Source: Lutibacter sp. (GTDB lineage Bacteria; Bacteroidota; Bacteroidia; Flavobacteriales; Flavobacteriaceae). From it: a DNA stretch of 33,822 bases. The position numbers and the translations under genes were made by a program. The stretch spans positions 1-33,822 of the forward strand of contig JAUYUA010000052.1 of NCBI GenBank assembly GCA_030694935.1. The letters are read 5' to 3'. Position 1 is the stretch's first letter. The number at the start of each line of letters is the position of its first letter. Under the pieces are notes generated by a model. It was not told the DNA's origin. It did not search any database and was given only the letters and a program-made list of their open reading frames with translations. Of the stretch, positions 8,996 through 18,007 are shown piece by piece.

Positions 8996-11900
8996 CTAAA
9001 CAGTTGCTGTTTTAATATTGTTTTCCATTTCAAGTCTCATCAGCGCTTTTTTGTACTCGGTTGGCATCACTTTCACAAAATTGGACAAACTATTTTCCCA
9101 GTCATCTAAAATTCTGTAAGCCAAATCGCTGTTCGTATACTTGAAGTGATTTTTGATCAATTGCTTTAATTCCTTTTCATCAGCATCAAAAATGGGATCA
9201 AAAGCAACCATTTCCATATTGCACAACCCATTTCTGAATTTTTGTTTTTCATCATAAACATAGGCGATTCCGCCGCTCATTCCTGCCGCAAAATTTCTTC
9301 CTGTTTTTCCCAAAACCACCACTTTACCACCTGTCATATACTCACATCCGTGATCCCCAACGCCTTCAACAACAGCAATAGCGCCCGAATTTCTAACACA
9401 AAAACGTTCCCCCGCAATACCGTTGATGTAGGCTTCGCCATTGGTGGCGCCGTAAAGCGAAACATTTCCCACAATAATATTTTCATCAGAAGCGAACGTG
9501 GCTTCATCGGGTTTTTTAATGATTAATTTTGCGCCCGACAAGCTTTTTCCTAAATAATCGTTGGTGTTACCATCCACCTGCATGGTTAGTCCTTTGGTGG
9601 CAAATGCCCCAAAACTTTGTCCGGCCGAACCTTTAAATTTCAGATTCAAAGTATCTTCCGGCAAGCCGTTATCGCCATAAATTTTGGACAATTCATTGCT
9701 TACGATGGCGCCAACGGTTCTGTCGGTGTTTTTTATCGGAAATTCCAAAAACATTTTTTCTTTTCTGTAAATTGCCGGATGCCCCATTCTTAAAATATCA
9801 AAATCCAGTACGTTTTCTAATTCGTGGTTCTGTGATTCTGTGTTGTGCAATGGTTTGTGCGTTTTAGGCTGGTACAAAATAGGGGACAAGTCGAGCCCTT
9901 TTGCTTTGGCGTGTTCAATGGCCTTGTTTACATTAATTTTTTGGCTTTGGCCCACCATTTCATTGATGGTTCTAAATCCTAAAGACGCCATAATTTTACG
10001 CAATTCTTTGGCCACGAAATACATAAAATTTATCACATGTTCCGGCGTTCCTTTAAAGTTTTTACGCAATTCAGGATCCTGTGTTGCAATGCCGACCGGA
10101 CAAGTATTTAAATGGCATTTACGCATCATTATACACCCTGAAGCTACCAAAGGAGCTGTTGCAAAACCAAATTCTTCGGCACCCAATAAACAAGCAATCG
10201 CAACATCACGGCCGGTTTTTAACTGTCCGTCGCACTCCAAAACCACCCTGTTTCTTAAATTGTTCAGCACCAATGTTTGTTGTGCTTCAGCAATGCCCAA
10301 TTCCCAAGGCAATCCTGCATGTCTGAGCGAAGTTAATGGAGAAGCTCCGGTTCCGCCATCATAGCCTGAAATTAAAATCACATCGGCTTTGGCTTTTGCA
10401 ACACCGGCCGCAATGGTGCCAACACCCACTTTAGACACAAGTTTTACATTGATTCTGGCTTCTCTGTTCGCATTTTTTAAGTCGAAAATGAGTTGCGCCA
10501 AATCCTCAATGGAATAAATATCGTGATGTGGCGGAGGAGAAATTAAACCGACATAAGGTGTTGAACTTCGACATTCTGCAATCCAAGGCAACACTTTATC
10601 CGCCGGCAACTGACCGCCTTCTCCGGGTTTTGCGCCTTGTGCCATTTTAATTTGAATTTCTTTCGCGTTGGTTAAATAATTGGTGGAAACACCAAACCTT
10701 CCCGATGCCACTTGTTTTATGGCACTGTTTCGGCTGTCGCCGTTTAAATCTTTTCTGAAGCGATTTTTGTTTTCTCCGCCTTCTCCCGAATTGCTTTTCC
10801 CGCCAATACGATTCATCGCAATGGCTAAATTTTCGTGGGCTTCCTGGCTTATGGAGCCATAAGACATCGCCCCGGTTTTAAAACGTTTTACAATTTCTGT
10901 CCAAGGTTCCACTTCCTCTAAAGGAATCGGATCTAAATTGTTGAACTCAAACATGCCGCGCAGCGTCATTAATTTTTTGCTTTGCTCATTAATGTCTTTG
11001 GCATAAACTTCATAGCTTTCATAACTGTTGGTGCGCACGGCCTGCTGCAGTTTTGAAACCGTTGTCGGATTGAACATATGGCGTTCACCGTTTCGTCTCC
11101 AACGGTAATCGCCACCAATATTTAAAGGAAGGTTTCCTTCTATTTTAATTGAAGGAAAGGCACTTCTGTGACGCAAGAAAATTTCTTTTTCAATATCATA
11201 CAAGCCAATTCCTTCAATTCGTGAAGGTGTATTTGGAAAATATTCTTCAGTGAAAGCGCTGCTTAAACCTAAAATTTCAAAAATTTGGGAAGCCCTGTAA
11301 GAATGCAAAGTTGAAATACCAATCTTATTCATAATTTTCAACACACCTTGCGCAATTGCTTTATTGAAATTTTGAATGCCTTTTTCAGCAGAAATCCCAA
11401 TAATTTCCTTATCTTCAATTTGTTGTCTGATAATTTCATTGATCATATATGGGTTTATGGCACTTGCGCCATAACCAAATAAAGTGGCAAAATGATGCGG
11501 TTCACGCGGTTCAGCCGATTCAATTACAATACCAAAACTTGAACGTTGTCCCATTTTGCTTAACTGGCTTCCAATATAAGAGCAGCTCAATAAAATTGGT
11601 ATCGGTGCATAATGTTCATTCACATTTCTGTCGGATAAAATAACAATATTGCATCCTTCAGAAACTGCTTTGTAAGCCTGTTTCACCATATCTTTTAAGG
11701 CAGCTTCAATGCCGTTTAACCCTTTGGTGATATCATAAAGCGTTGAAATTGAAACAGATTTAAAATCGGGATGTTTGAAACTTTTTAGCTTATCAATATC
11801 CGCATTGGATATCACCGGATTTTGAATTTTTAGCTTTTTGCATTGCTGGTCTGAAATATCAAAAATATTTCTGTCGCCTCCAATGGCCAAACTAAAATCG

Positions 11901-13498
11901 GTGACAATTTCTTCTCTGATACCATCCAAAGGCGGATTGGTAACTTGCGCAAAGAGCTGTTTAAAATAATTGAAAAGCAATTGTGGTTCATCAGACAAAA
12001 CCGCCAAAGGCGTATCATTTCCCATGGAGCCAATGGCTTCTTTACCGCCAGTTGCCATTGGGGTAATAATAGTGTTTATTTCTTCAAGGGTATAGCCAAA
12101 AATTTTCTGTCGCGCCACCAAATCTATTTCTTCCTTTGGAGAATCATTGCCTGTGTATGGAATTTCAGCCAACGGCAATAAATTTTTATTGAGCCATTTT
12201 CTGTATGGTTTTTCCGAAACAATTTTTTGTTTTATTTCTTCATCATTGATAATTCGGCCTGCATTCATATCCACCAAAAACATTTTTCCAGGTTCTAATC
12301 TTCCGTGGTGCGCAACATTTTCTGGTTTAATGTCTAAAACGCCGGTTTCTGAAGACATCACAACGTTTCCGTCTTTTGTAACGGTATATCTTGAAGGTCT
12401 CAATCCGTTCCGGTCAAGCAAAGCGCCGATATAATTTCCATCGGTAAAAGGTATGGATGCTGGTCCGTCCCAAGGTTCCATAATACAAGAGTTGTATTCA
12501 TAAAATGCCTTTTTTTCATCAATCATTGCCGGATCTTTTTCCCAGGCTTCGGGCACCATCATCATCATCACTTCCGGTAAAGTACGGTCGGTCATCAGCA
12601 ACAATTCCACCACCATATCCATACAGGCGGAATCTGATTTTCCATCCAAAATAATGGGAAACAGTTTTTTGATGTCATCACCAAAAATGGGACTTTTCAT
12701 CAATTCTTCACGCGCTTTCATTCTGTTGATATTGCCGCGAAGCGTATTAATTTCACCATTGTGGCACATATACCTGAATGGCTGCGCCAAATCCCAGGAA
12801 GGAAAAGTGTTTGTTGAAAATCGCTGGTGAACCAGGGCCAAACGCGTTACCAAATCGGGATTGGAAAGGTCTGTATAATAATTTCTGATGTCTTCAGGAA
12901 TTAAAAGCCCTTTATATATAAGTGTGGTTGTTGATAAACTTGGCAGGTAGAATTTTTTCCTGTCGGACAGTTTAGAGTTTTCAACCGCATGTTCCGCAAT
13001 TTTACGTGCGGCAAACAATTTTGCATTGAACTGGTTTTCGGTTAACGGCAATCTGTTTTTTCCGATGAATATTTGCTCAATGGCGGGTTCATTTTTGGCC
13101 GCTATTGTTCCAAGATGTGTTTTATTCACAGGAACTTTACGCCAGCCCAAAACCGCCAGTCCCTGATTTTTTATTTGGGTTTCCAGACAGTTTTTAAAGA
13201 AATTTAGCTGATTTTCATTTTGGGACAAAAATACCATGCCAACCGCATATTCCTTTGGTTTTGGCAAATCAAAAGTGGTGTTTTTCACAAAGAATTCATG
13301 CGGAATATCAATCAGTATTCCTGCGCCATCCCCAGTTTTACCATCTGAACTCACCGCGCCGCGATGTTCAAGTTTAATGAGAATTTCTAATGCATCGTGA
13401 ATTATTTTGTTCGATTTTTCGCCTTTCAAATTGCAAATAAACCCTGCGCCACAATTATCTCTTTCAAATTCCGGTAAATATAAACCCTGTTTCTCCAT
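8996..13498 (-). CDS. gltB: Glutamate synthase large subunit
   Basis: A 1500-residue protein, the usual size for GltB. The short propeptide (15 residues) precedes Cys16 in DNCGAGFICNLKGE, the N-terminal nucleophile of the glutaminase domain. The central domain and the FMN-binding synthase domain follow: GEGGENKNRFRKDLNGDSR, KMAQGAKPGEGGQLPADK, SPPPHHDIYSIEDLAQLI and SGYDGGTGASPLTSLRHAG. The 3Fe-4S cysteines lie in CIMMRKCHLNTCPVG. The C-terminal GXGXG beta-helix domain is present (GNVSLYGATNGEAYINGIAG, MTGGKVVVLGKTGRNFAAG). It hydrolyses glutamine and channels ammonia to 2-oxoglutarate, the main route of ammonium assimilation together with glutamine synthetase. A TATTTTTG element at 13522-13529 (minus strand) may be its -7 box. 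Confidence 0.97.
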   Translation of the reverse strand: MEKQGLYLPEFERDNCGAGFICNLKGEKSNKIIHDALEILIKLEHRGAVSSDGKTGDGAGILIDIPHEFFVKNTTFDLPKPKEYAVGMVFLSQNENQLNFFKNCLETQIKNQGLAVLGWRKVPVNKTHLGTIAAKNEPAIEQIFIGKNRLPLTENQFNAKLFAARKIAEHAVENSKLSDRKKFYLPSLSTTTLIYKGLLIPEDIRNYYTDLSNPDLVTRLALVHQRFSTNTFPSWDLAQPFRYMCHNGEINTLRGNINRMKAREELMKSPIFGDDIKKLFPIILDGKSDSACMDMVVELLLMTDRTLPEVMMMMVPEAWEKDPAMIDEKKAFYEYNSCIMEPWDGPASIPFTDGNYIGALLDRNGLRPSRYTVTKDGNVVMSSETGVLDIKPENVAHHGRLEPGKMFLVDMNAGRIINDEEIKQKIVSEKPYRKWLNKNLLPLAEIPYTGNDSPKEEIDLVARQKIFGYTLEEINTIITPMATGGKEAIGSMGNDTPLAVLSDEPQLLFNYFKQLFAQVTNPPLDGIREEIVTDFSLAIGGDRNIFDISDQQCKKLKIQNPVISNADIDKLKSFKHPDFKSVSISTLYDITKGLNGIEAALKDMVKQAYKAVSEGCNIVILSDRNVNEHYAPIPILLSCSYIGSQLSKMGQRSSFGIVIESAEPREPHHFATLFGYGASAINPYMINEIIRQQIEDKEIIGISAEKGIQNFNKAIAQGVLKIMNKIGISTLHSYRASQIFEILGLSSAFTEEYFPNTPSRIEGIGLYDIEKEIFLRHRSAFPSIKIEGNLPLNIGGDYRWRRNGERHMFNPTTVSKLQQAVRTNSYESYEVYAKDINEQSKKLMTLRGMFEFNNLDPIPLEEVEPWTEIVKRFKTGAMSYGSISQEAHENLAIAMNRIGGKSNSGEGGENKNRFRKDLNGDSRNSAIKQVASGRFGVSTNYLTNAKEIQIKMAQGAKPGEGGQLPADKVLPWIAECRSSTPYVGLISPPPHHDIYSIEDLAQLIFDLKNANREARINVKLVSKVGVGTIAAGVAKAKADVILISGYDGGTGASPLTSLRHAGLPWELGIAEAQQTLVLNNLRNRVVLECDGQLKTGRDVAIACLLGAEEFGFATAPLVASGCIMMRKCHLNTCPVGIATQDPELRKNFKGTPEHVINFMYFVAKELRKIMASLGFRTINEMVGQSQKINVNKAIEHAKAKGLDLSPILYQPKTHKPLHNTESQNHELENVLDFDILRMGHPAIYRKEKMFLEFPIKNTDRTVGAIVSNELSKIYGDNGLPEDTLNLKFKGSAGQSFGAFATKGLTMQVDGNTNDYLGKSLSGAKLIIKKPDEATFASDENIIVGNVSLYGATNGEAYINGIAGERFCVRNSGAIAVVEGVGDHGCEYMTGGKVVVLGKTGRNFAAGMSGGIAYVYDEKQKFRNGLCNMEMVAFDPIFDADEKELKQLIKNHFKYTNSDLAYRILDDWENSLSNFVKVMPTEYKKALMRLEMENNIKTATV

Positions 13499-13953
13499 GT
13501 ATTTTGTTTGATGTATTTTTACAAAAATAATATAAATCTTGTGTTTAGTATAAAATAATTACGAAAACGTTGTAATAACACCATAAAATGAGATAAAATA
13601 TTGAAAATAATTAAATGCCAAAAATTTAAGTTAAATAAATAATTAATTATTCAATCAATCAATCAATGTTGTCATAATGCCTGCCAAAAAAATGGATTTG
13701 CTATAAATTTAATAAATTTCGATCTAAAAAAGAAAATAAAAAGCAATTTTGGAAATGCATATAACCAAATCACCCATTAAATAGTTGCGCTTAAAGTAGC
13801 TATTTACAAGAATTATATTAAATTTAGGAAAAGTTTGATTATTTTGATGAATCTCCAATAAAATAAAGGGAGCATTTCGAAGTTGATGTAAAAAATCGCA
13901 ATTAAATTTGATTTATTCTGCTAATAAGATATATTTATGCAAAAATAATATAT
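13499..13953. other. Divergent intergenic region between gltB and the InsA-like gene
   Basis: These 455 bases are very AT-rich and contain no convincing gene. They include a possible gltB -7 element (13522-13529), a short tetranucleotide run of TCAA units (13651-13667) and a promoter for the plus-strand gene (13883-13910). Nothing else is clear. Confidence 0.6.
13883..13910 (+). promoter_or_regulatory. Candidate promoter for the InsA-like gene
   Basis: TTG (13883-13885), a 17-base spacer and TAAATTTG (13903-13910) fit the Bacteroidota promoter form at the short end of its spacing range. It lies 43 bases upstream of the ATG at 13954. Confidence 0.4.
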
Positions 13954-14373
13954 ATGAAAATTGAATCTTGCCCAAATTGTAATTCCAATGCGTATGTAAA
14001 AAGTGGTGTCATAAAGGATAGACAGCGCTATAAATGCAAGAAGTGCGACTATTATTTCACTGTAAATAAAGTCGGTAAACAAATCGATTCCTATTATGTG
14101 AATAAAGCTTTGCAGTTGTATTTGGAAGGTTTAAGCTATCGTGAAATTGAACGAATATTGGGTATTTCTCACGTTAGCATCAGCAATTGGGTTAAAAAAT
14201 ACAATGTTAAGAGGCCTTATAGCTTTGAATACCACTCCACCTATAAGATTTTAAATGCCATTGAGCTCTCCAAATATTTTTCAAACAATAAAAATTTAAT
14301 TGGTGCAGGCGTTATTGTGACTGAGCTTGGAGATAAATTTATGTTAATTCGGTGGGAAAGATTCAAAGATTAA
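13954..14373 (+). CDS. InsA-like zinc-ribbon/helix-turn-helix protein without transposase domain
   Basis: A 139-residue protein. The N-terminal 45 residues hold a four-cysteine zinc ribbon (C6-x2-C9 and C28-x2-C31, in SCPNCNSN and YKCKKCDYYF), as in InsA of IS1-type elements. Residues about 50-85 form a helix-turn-helix (LSYREIERILGISHVSISNW). After a short link the chain ends with a beta-like segment containing GAGVIVTELGDKFMLIRWE. No DDE catalytic domain, InsB frame or terminal inverted repeats are seen in the flanks, so it is not an intact insertion sequence. InsA binds DNA and represses; by analogy this is probably a domesticated DNA-binding regulator. It stands 121 bases upstream of the porin-symporter-synthetase cluster, so control of that cluster is a reasonable inference, not shown. 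Confidence 0.65.
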   Translation: MKIESCPNCNSNAYVKSGVIKDRQRYKCKKCDYYFTVNKVGKQIDSYYVNKALQLYLEGLSYREIERILGISHVSISNWVKKYNVKRPYSFEYHSTYKILNAIELSKYFSNNKNLIGAGVIVTELGDKFMLIRWERFKD

Positions 14374-14438
14374 CTATAACAATTTACACTTATATATATT
14401 AAATTTTAATTTCCGTTTTTTTCTTTCCATATTGTTGT

Positions 14439-14461
14439 GGCTAAAATGCAATTCTTTAGCC
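14439..14461 (+). promoter_or_regulatory. Inverted repeat upstream of the porin gene
   Basis: GGCTAAA (14439-14445) and TTTAGCC (14455-14461) are perfect seven-base arms around nine bases, 33 bases before the porin ATG. No T-run follows on the plus strand, so it is not a terminator for that strand. It could be an operator for a dimeric regulator or a hairpin in the 5' leader. Confidence 0.4.
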
Positions 14462-14494
14462 AAAAAACAGATTAATTAACCAAATTTAACAATT

Positions 14495-15730
14495 ATGAAG
14501 AAATTAACTTTACTGCTCTTCAGCATTTCTTTGTTTTCGTTTCAATTTTCTTTTTCTCAAGGTTCGCCAGATTATGGGGGCGGCCTCAAAGTAAAAATTA
14601 ATGAAGACGGAAGCAAATACTTTAGAGTAATTTCATGGGTGCAAGCCCAGGCAACTTATAATGGCAGCCCAGCCGACAAAGATGGTTTGGCCGTAGCGAA
14701 TTTGAACTTTAATTTAAGACGCGCAAGAGTTTTAATGTTCTCCCAGATTAATAAAAATTTTTTAATTCTCACTCATTTTGGATTAAATAGCCTAAATAGT
14801 GACGCTATGAGCCCTTTGGGAAAGGGGGAAGGGTCTCAAATATTTATGCATGATGTTTATGGCCAGTGGAGTTTAAGCGAAAACCATGCTGTTGGTGGTG
14901 GCTTACACTATTTCAATGGCATCTCCAGATTAAACAATCAAAGCACTTTGAACATGATGACTTTAGACAACAATAGACAGTCGTGGTCCACAATTGGCTT
15001 ATCCGATCAGTTTGCGCGTCATTTAGGTTTTTTTGCCAAAGGTAAATTTGGGAAATTGCAATATAGAGTGGCTATAAATGACGCTATTACAAATGGGTTA
15101 GATACACGAATTCCCGCAAACGGAGGAGCTGCAGTTTATGCTGGGAAAAAATTACTTGGTTCTAAAGATGCAGGTAAGGCCTATGCCGGTTATTTTGAGT
15201 ATGGTTTTTTGGATAGTGAATCCAATTTTTTACCCTATAAGGTTGGCTCATATTTAGGCGGAAGTAAAGTATTTAACATTGGTGCCGGATTCTTTTTGCA
15301 TCCAAGCGGATCTGTAATTGCAGATTCTTCGGGTAATTTAAACGGAGAAGATGTGTCATTATTTGCCGTTGATGTGTTTTACGATGCGCCAATTGGGGAT
15401 AAGGGAAGTGCAATAACGGCTTATGCCACGTATCAATCAAATGATTATGGAAAAGACTATAAATACAGCGCTTATGGTACGGGAAGTATGGTGTATAGTC
15501 ATTTAGGCTATGTATTTGCCGGAGATAAAGCAAAAACAAGATTTCAGCCTTACCTTTCGTATGGCAGCAATAGTTACGATGTAACCAATGATAAGCTAAA
15601 TGTTTTGGGTATCGGAACCAATGTTTATATGAGTGGCCATCATTCAAAAATAACCTTGGAATATCAAAATCAAAAGGTTGGTTCTTCTACAACAGGAACA
15701 TTAACAGTTCAAGGAATGATTTATTTATAA
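14495..15730 (+). CDS. Outer-membrane porin
   Basis: A 411-residue protein with a signal peptide (MKKLTLLLFSISLFSF..., probable cleavage after the SFS in SFSFSQG). The mature chain consists of many short alternating strands rich in Gly, Tyr, Asn and Ser, such as KYFRVISWVQAQATYNG, LNFNLRRARVLMFSQIN and KLQYRVAINDAI. This is the pattern of the phosphate-selective/DcaP-like beta-barrel porins of Bacteroidota, and the length fits a 16-stranded barrel. It would provide passage through the outer membrane. It is the first gene of the plus-strand cluster and is followed 18 bases later by the DUF4212 gene, which suggests that it serves the carboxylate taken up by that symporter; the solute itself cannot be read from the sequence. 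Confidence 0.8.
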   Translation: MKKLTLLLFSISLFSFQFSFSQGSPDYGGGLKVKINEDGSKYFRVISWVQAQATYNGSPADKDGLAVANLNFNLRRARVLMFSQINKNFLILTHFGLNSLNSDAMSPLGKGEGSQIFMHDVYGQWSLSENHAVGGGLHYFNGISRLNNQSTLNMMTLDNNRQSWSTIGLSDQFARHLGFFAKGKFGKLQYRVAINDAITNGLDTRIPANGGAAVYAGKKLLGSKDAGKAYAGYFEYGFLDSESNFLPYKVGSYLGGSKVFNIGAGFFLHPSGSVIADSSGNLNGEDVSLFAVDVFYDAPIGDKGSAITAYATYQSNDYGKDYKYSAYGTGSMVYSHLGYVFAGDKAKTRFQPYLSYGSNSYDVTNDKLNVLGIGTNVYMSGHHSKITLEYQNQKVGSSTTGTLTVQGMIYL

Positions 15731-15748
15731 CTTTTAAAACCAATAATT

Positions 15749-16003
15749 ATGTCAAAAGAAAACATGAAAGCATATTGGAAAGAAAACCTAAAATATTTGG
15801 CAATCTTGCTAAGTATATGGTTTTTGGTCTCCTACGTGTTCGGAATCTTTTTAGTGGATCAGTTAAACACCATCAAATTTGCCGGTTTTAAGCTGGGATT
15901 TTGGTTTGCGCAACAAGGTTCAATGTATGTGTTTATTATCTTAATATTCGTCTATGTAAGATTGATGAATAAACTGGACAAGAAATACGGTGTTGAAGAA
16001 TAA
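15749..16003 (+). CDS. DUF4212 small subunit of a sodium:solute symporter
   Basis: An 84-residue protein. A charged N-terminus (ENMKAYWKENLKYLAIL) leads into two membrane helices, LAILLSIWFLVSYVFGIFLV and FGFWFAQQGSMYVFIILIFVYV-like residues around 51-72, with the family link LNTIKFAGFKLGFWFAQQGS between them, and a charged tail (RLMNKLDKKYGVEE). This is the DUF4212 pattern, the small partner of VC_2705-type symporters, encoded directly before them. The symporter start lies 24 bases downstream. It probably assembles with the large subunit in the inner membrane; its mechanism is unknown. Confidence 0.9.
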   Translation: MSKENMKAYWKENLKYLAILLSIWFLVSYVFGIFLVDQLNTIKFAGFKLGFWFAQQGSMYVFIILIFVYVRLMNKLDKKYGVEE

Positions 16004-16027
16004 TATAAACTTAAAAAAATATAAATC

Positions 16028-17749
16028 ATGGGAATATTAGCATGGACTTGGATACTTGTAGGACTTTCATTTGCGCTTTATATAGGAATTGCAATTTGGG
16101 CCAGGGCAGGAACTTCAAAAGAATTTTATGTTGCGGGTGGCGGTGTGCACCCCGTAATGAATGGGATGGCTACCGCAGCCGACTGGATGTCGGCAGCATC
16201 ATTTATTTCATTGGCGGGTATCGTTTCTTTTACGGGATATGACGGATCTGTTTATATTATGGGATGGACCGGCGGCTATGTGCTTTTGGCACTATTGCTG
16301 GCACCTTATCTGCGTAAATTCGGAAAATTTACAGTGCCCGACTTTATTGGGGACAGGTATTATTCAAACACTGCACGTATAGTTGCAGTAGTTTGCGCCT
16401 TAATTGTTTCGTTTACCTATGTAGCCGGACAAATGCGAGGCGTGGGAATTGTGTTTTCAAGATACTTGGAAGTAGAAATTGACACAGGCGTTTACATTGG
16501 TATGGCAATCGTTTTCTTTTATGCGGTTTTGGGCGGTATGAAAGGGATTACCTACACGCAAGTGGCACAATATTGTGTGTTGATATTTGCTTTTATGGTG
16601 CCAGCCATATTTATTTCGTTTCAAATGACAGGAAACCCAATTCCTCAATTAGGATTTGGAAGTACGGGTGATGACGGCATTTATTTATTGGATAAATTAG
16701 ATGGCTTGTCAACCGAGCTTGGTTTCCACGAATATTCATCCGGAAGCAAGTCAATGATTGATGTATTTGCCATAACTTTTGCTTTAATGGTGGGTACCGC
16801 CGGATTGCCACACGTAATTGTGCGTTTCTTTACGGTCCCTAAAGTTAAAGATGCACGTATTTCTGCAGGTTGGGCGTTGTTGTTTATATCAATTTTATAT
16901 ACTACTGTTCCTGCAGTTGCTGTTTTTGCAAGAACAAAATTGATTGAAACGGTGAGCAATGCAAAATATGAAGAATTGCCGCAATGGTTTGCCAACTGGG
17001 AAAAAACAGGACTGCTGAAATTTGATGATAAAAATGCGGATGGCATTGTTCAATATGTGGCTGATAAAGAAGTAAATGAATTAACAATTGACCAAGATAT
17101 TATGGTACTTGCCAATCCTGAAATTGCCAATTTGCCTAACTGGGTGGTTGCATTGGTTGGCGCCGGTGGTTTGGCGGCAGCACTTTCAACAGCCGCGGGT
17201 TTGTTGCTGGTAATTGCTTCATCAGTCTCTCACGATTTAATTAAGAAAATCTTTAATCCAAATATTTCTGAAAGAGGAGAGCTTTTGGCAGCACGTATAA
17301 GTGCTGGTGTAGCCGTTTTTATTGCAGGATATTTTGGTATCCATCCGCCGGGATTTGTCGCCGCGGTTGTGGCACTCGCATTTGGTTTGGCGGCCGCATC
17401 CTTCTTCCCTGCAATTTTACTGGGGATTTTTGACAAGCGTATGAACAAAGAAGGGGCAATTACCGGTATGATAGTCGGAATCTCTTTAATGTTGTACTAT
17501 ATGTTGAAATTCAAATTCGGAATTTTTGATGGCGGGAAAGATGCCGTAGCTGGACTTACAGCTGACTGGTGGTTTAATTTTGGAAATGGGGGAATTTCTC
17601 CGGAAGGATTCGGAACAATAGCCATGACCGTAAACTTTATCTTTTCAGTAATTGTTTCAAGGCTAACGCCTGCGCCGCCTGCACATGTTCAGGATATTGT
17701 TGAACATATCAGAATTCCTAAAGGAGCTGGTGAGGCACACGTTCATTAG
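16028..17749 (+). CDS. Sodium:solute symporter, VC_2705 subfamily (probable acetate/short-acid uptake)
   Basis: A 573-residue SSS-family transporter with about 13 membrane helices. Marks include SKEFYVAGGGVHPVMNGMA, ADWMSAASFISLAGI, FTVPDFIGDRYYSN, GGMKGITYTQVAQY and MVGTAGLPHVIVRFFTVPKV, all in the positions expected for the ActP/VC_2705 group. With the DUF4212 protein just upstream it forms a two-subunit sodium-coupled carrier in the inner membrane. It differs from the ActP-like protein at 4987-6906 in partner type and in having only moderate loops, so the window encodes two separate systems. Acetate or propionate as substrate is inferred from family and from the acyl-CoA synthetase gene in the same cluster. 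The stop is followed by a strong terminator. Confidence 0.9.
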   Translation: MGILAWTWILVGLSFALYIGIAIWARAGTSKEFYVAGGGVHPVMNGMATAADWMSAASFISLAGIVSFTGYDGSVYIMGWTGGYVLLALLLAPYLRKFGKFTVPDFIGDRYYSNTARIVAVVCALIVSFTYVAGQMRGVGIVFSRYLEVEIDTGVYIGMAIVFFYAVLGGMKGITYTQVAQYCVLIFAFMVPAIFISFQMTGNPIPQLGFGSTGDDGIYLLDKLDGLSTELGFHEYSSGSKSMIDVFAITFALMVGTAGLPHVIVRFFTVPKVKDARISAGWALLFISILYTTVPAVAVFARTKLIETVSNAKYEELPQWFANWEKTGLLKFDDKNADGIVQYVADKEVNELTIDQDIMVLANPEIANLPNWVVALVGAGGLAAALSTAAGLLLVIASSVSHDLIKKIFNPNISERGELLAARISAGVAVFIAGYFGIHPPGFVAAVVALAFGLAAASFFPAILLGIFDKRMNKEGAITGMIVGISLMLYYMLKFKFGIFDGGKDAVAGLTADWWFNFGNGGISPEGFGTIAMTVNFIFSVIVSRLTPAPPAHVQDIVEHIRIPKGAGEAHVH

Positions 17750-17766
17750 TAATTAATTTTAGTCAT

Positions 17767-17796
17767 AAAACAGCACTATTTTATAGTGCTGTTTTT
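17767..17796 (+). terminator. Intrinsic terminator after the VC_2705-type symporter gene
   Basis: CAGCACTAT (17771-17779) and ATAGTGCTG (17783-17791) pair perfectly around TTT, extended by four A-T pairs, and the stem ends in a T-run. It lies 18 bases after the symporter stop and before the sensor genes, so transcription probably drops here, leaving the sensor genes to read-through or to an own promoter. Confidence 0.85.
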
Positions 17797-17812
17797 AATA
17801 TTTTATCAAGCA

Positions 17813-18007
17813 GTGAAAAAAAGACACCAACAAAAGCTAATTGTATTGTCAATATTGTTATTGTGTTTGTTTAATGTGCCTATATTGTTGATTTTCAACA
17901 GCAGCACTACTTTTATTGGCTTGCCTGTGCTTTATTTTTATATTTTCTTTATCTGGATCGTTAGCATTGTAGTTTCATACATCATCTTAAAAAAGTATTA
18001 TGAGTAG
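17813..18007 (+). CDS. DUF3311-like small membrane protein
   Basis: A 64-residue protein with two membrane helices: LIVLSILLLCLFNVPILLIF and YFYIFFIWIVSIVVSYIIL, separated by a short turn (NSSTTFIGLPVLY). The Asn-Val-Pro in helix 1 and the Gly-x-Pro-x-x-Tyr turn resemble DUF3311, small proteins found next to sodium:solute symporters. The frame extends back to a GTG at 17786, but that lies inside the terminator stem; GTG at 17813 (MKKRHQQK...) is the better start. The last codons overlap the kinase ATG at 18000 by eight bases, implying coupling with the kinase, whose N-terminus is itself an SLC5 transporter domain. A partner role for that domain is an inference. Confidence 0.6.
   Translation: MKKRHQQKLIVLSILLLCLFNVPILLIFNSSTTFIGLPVLYFYIFFIWIVSIVVSYIILKKYYE

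Noticed and set aside
9840-10364. A 174-codon open frame on the plus strand.
   Set aside because: Antisense to the FMN/3Fe-4S region of gltB, which is fully conserved; a mirror of that gene's codon use.
13651-13667. TCAA tetranucleotide run, considered as a phase-variation repeat.
   Set aside because: Only four units, outside any gene and not in a promoter spacer.
13954-14373. Intact IS1-type insertion sequence.
   Set aside because: No InsB/DDE frame, no terminal inverted repeats and no target duplication in the flanks.
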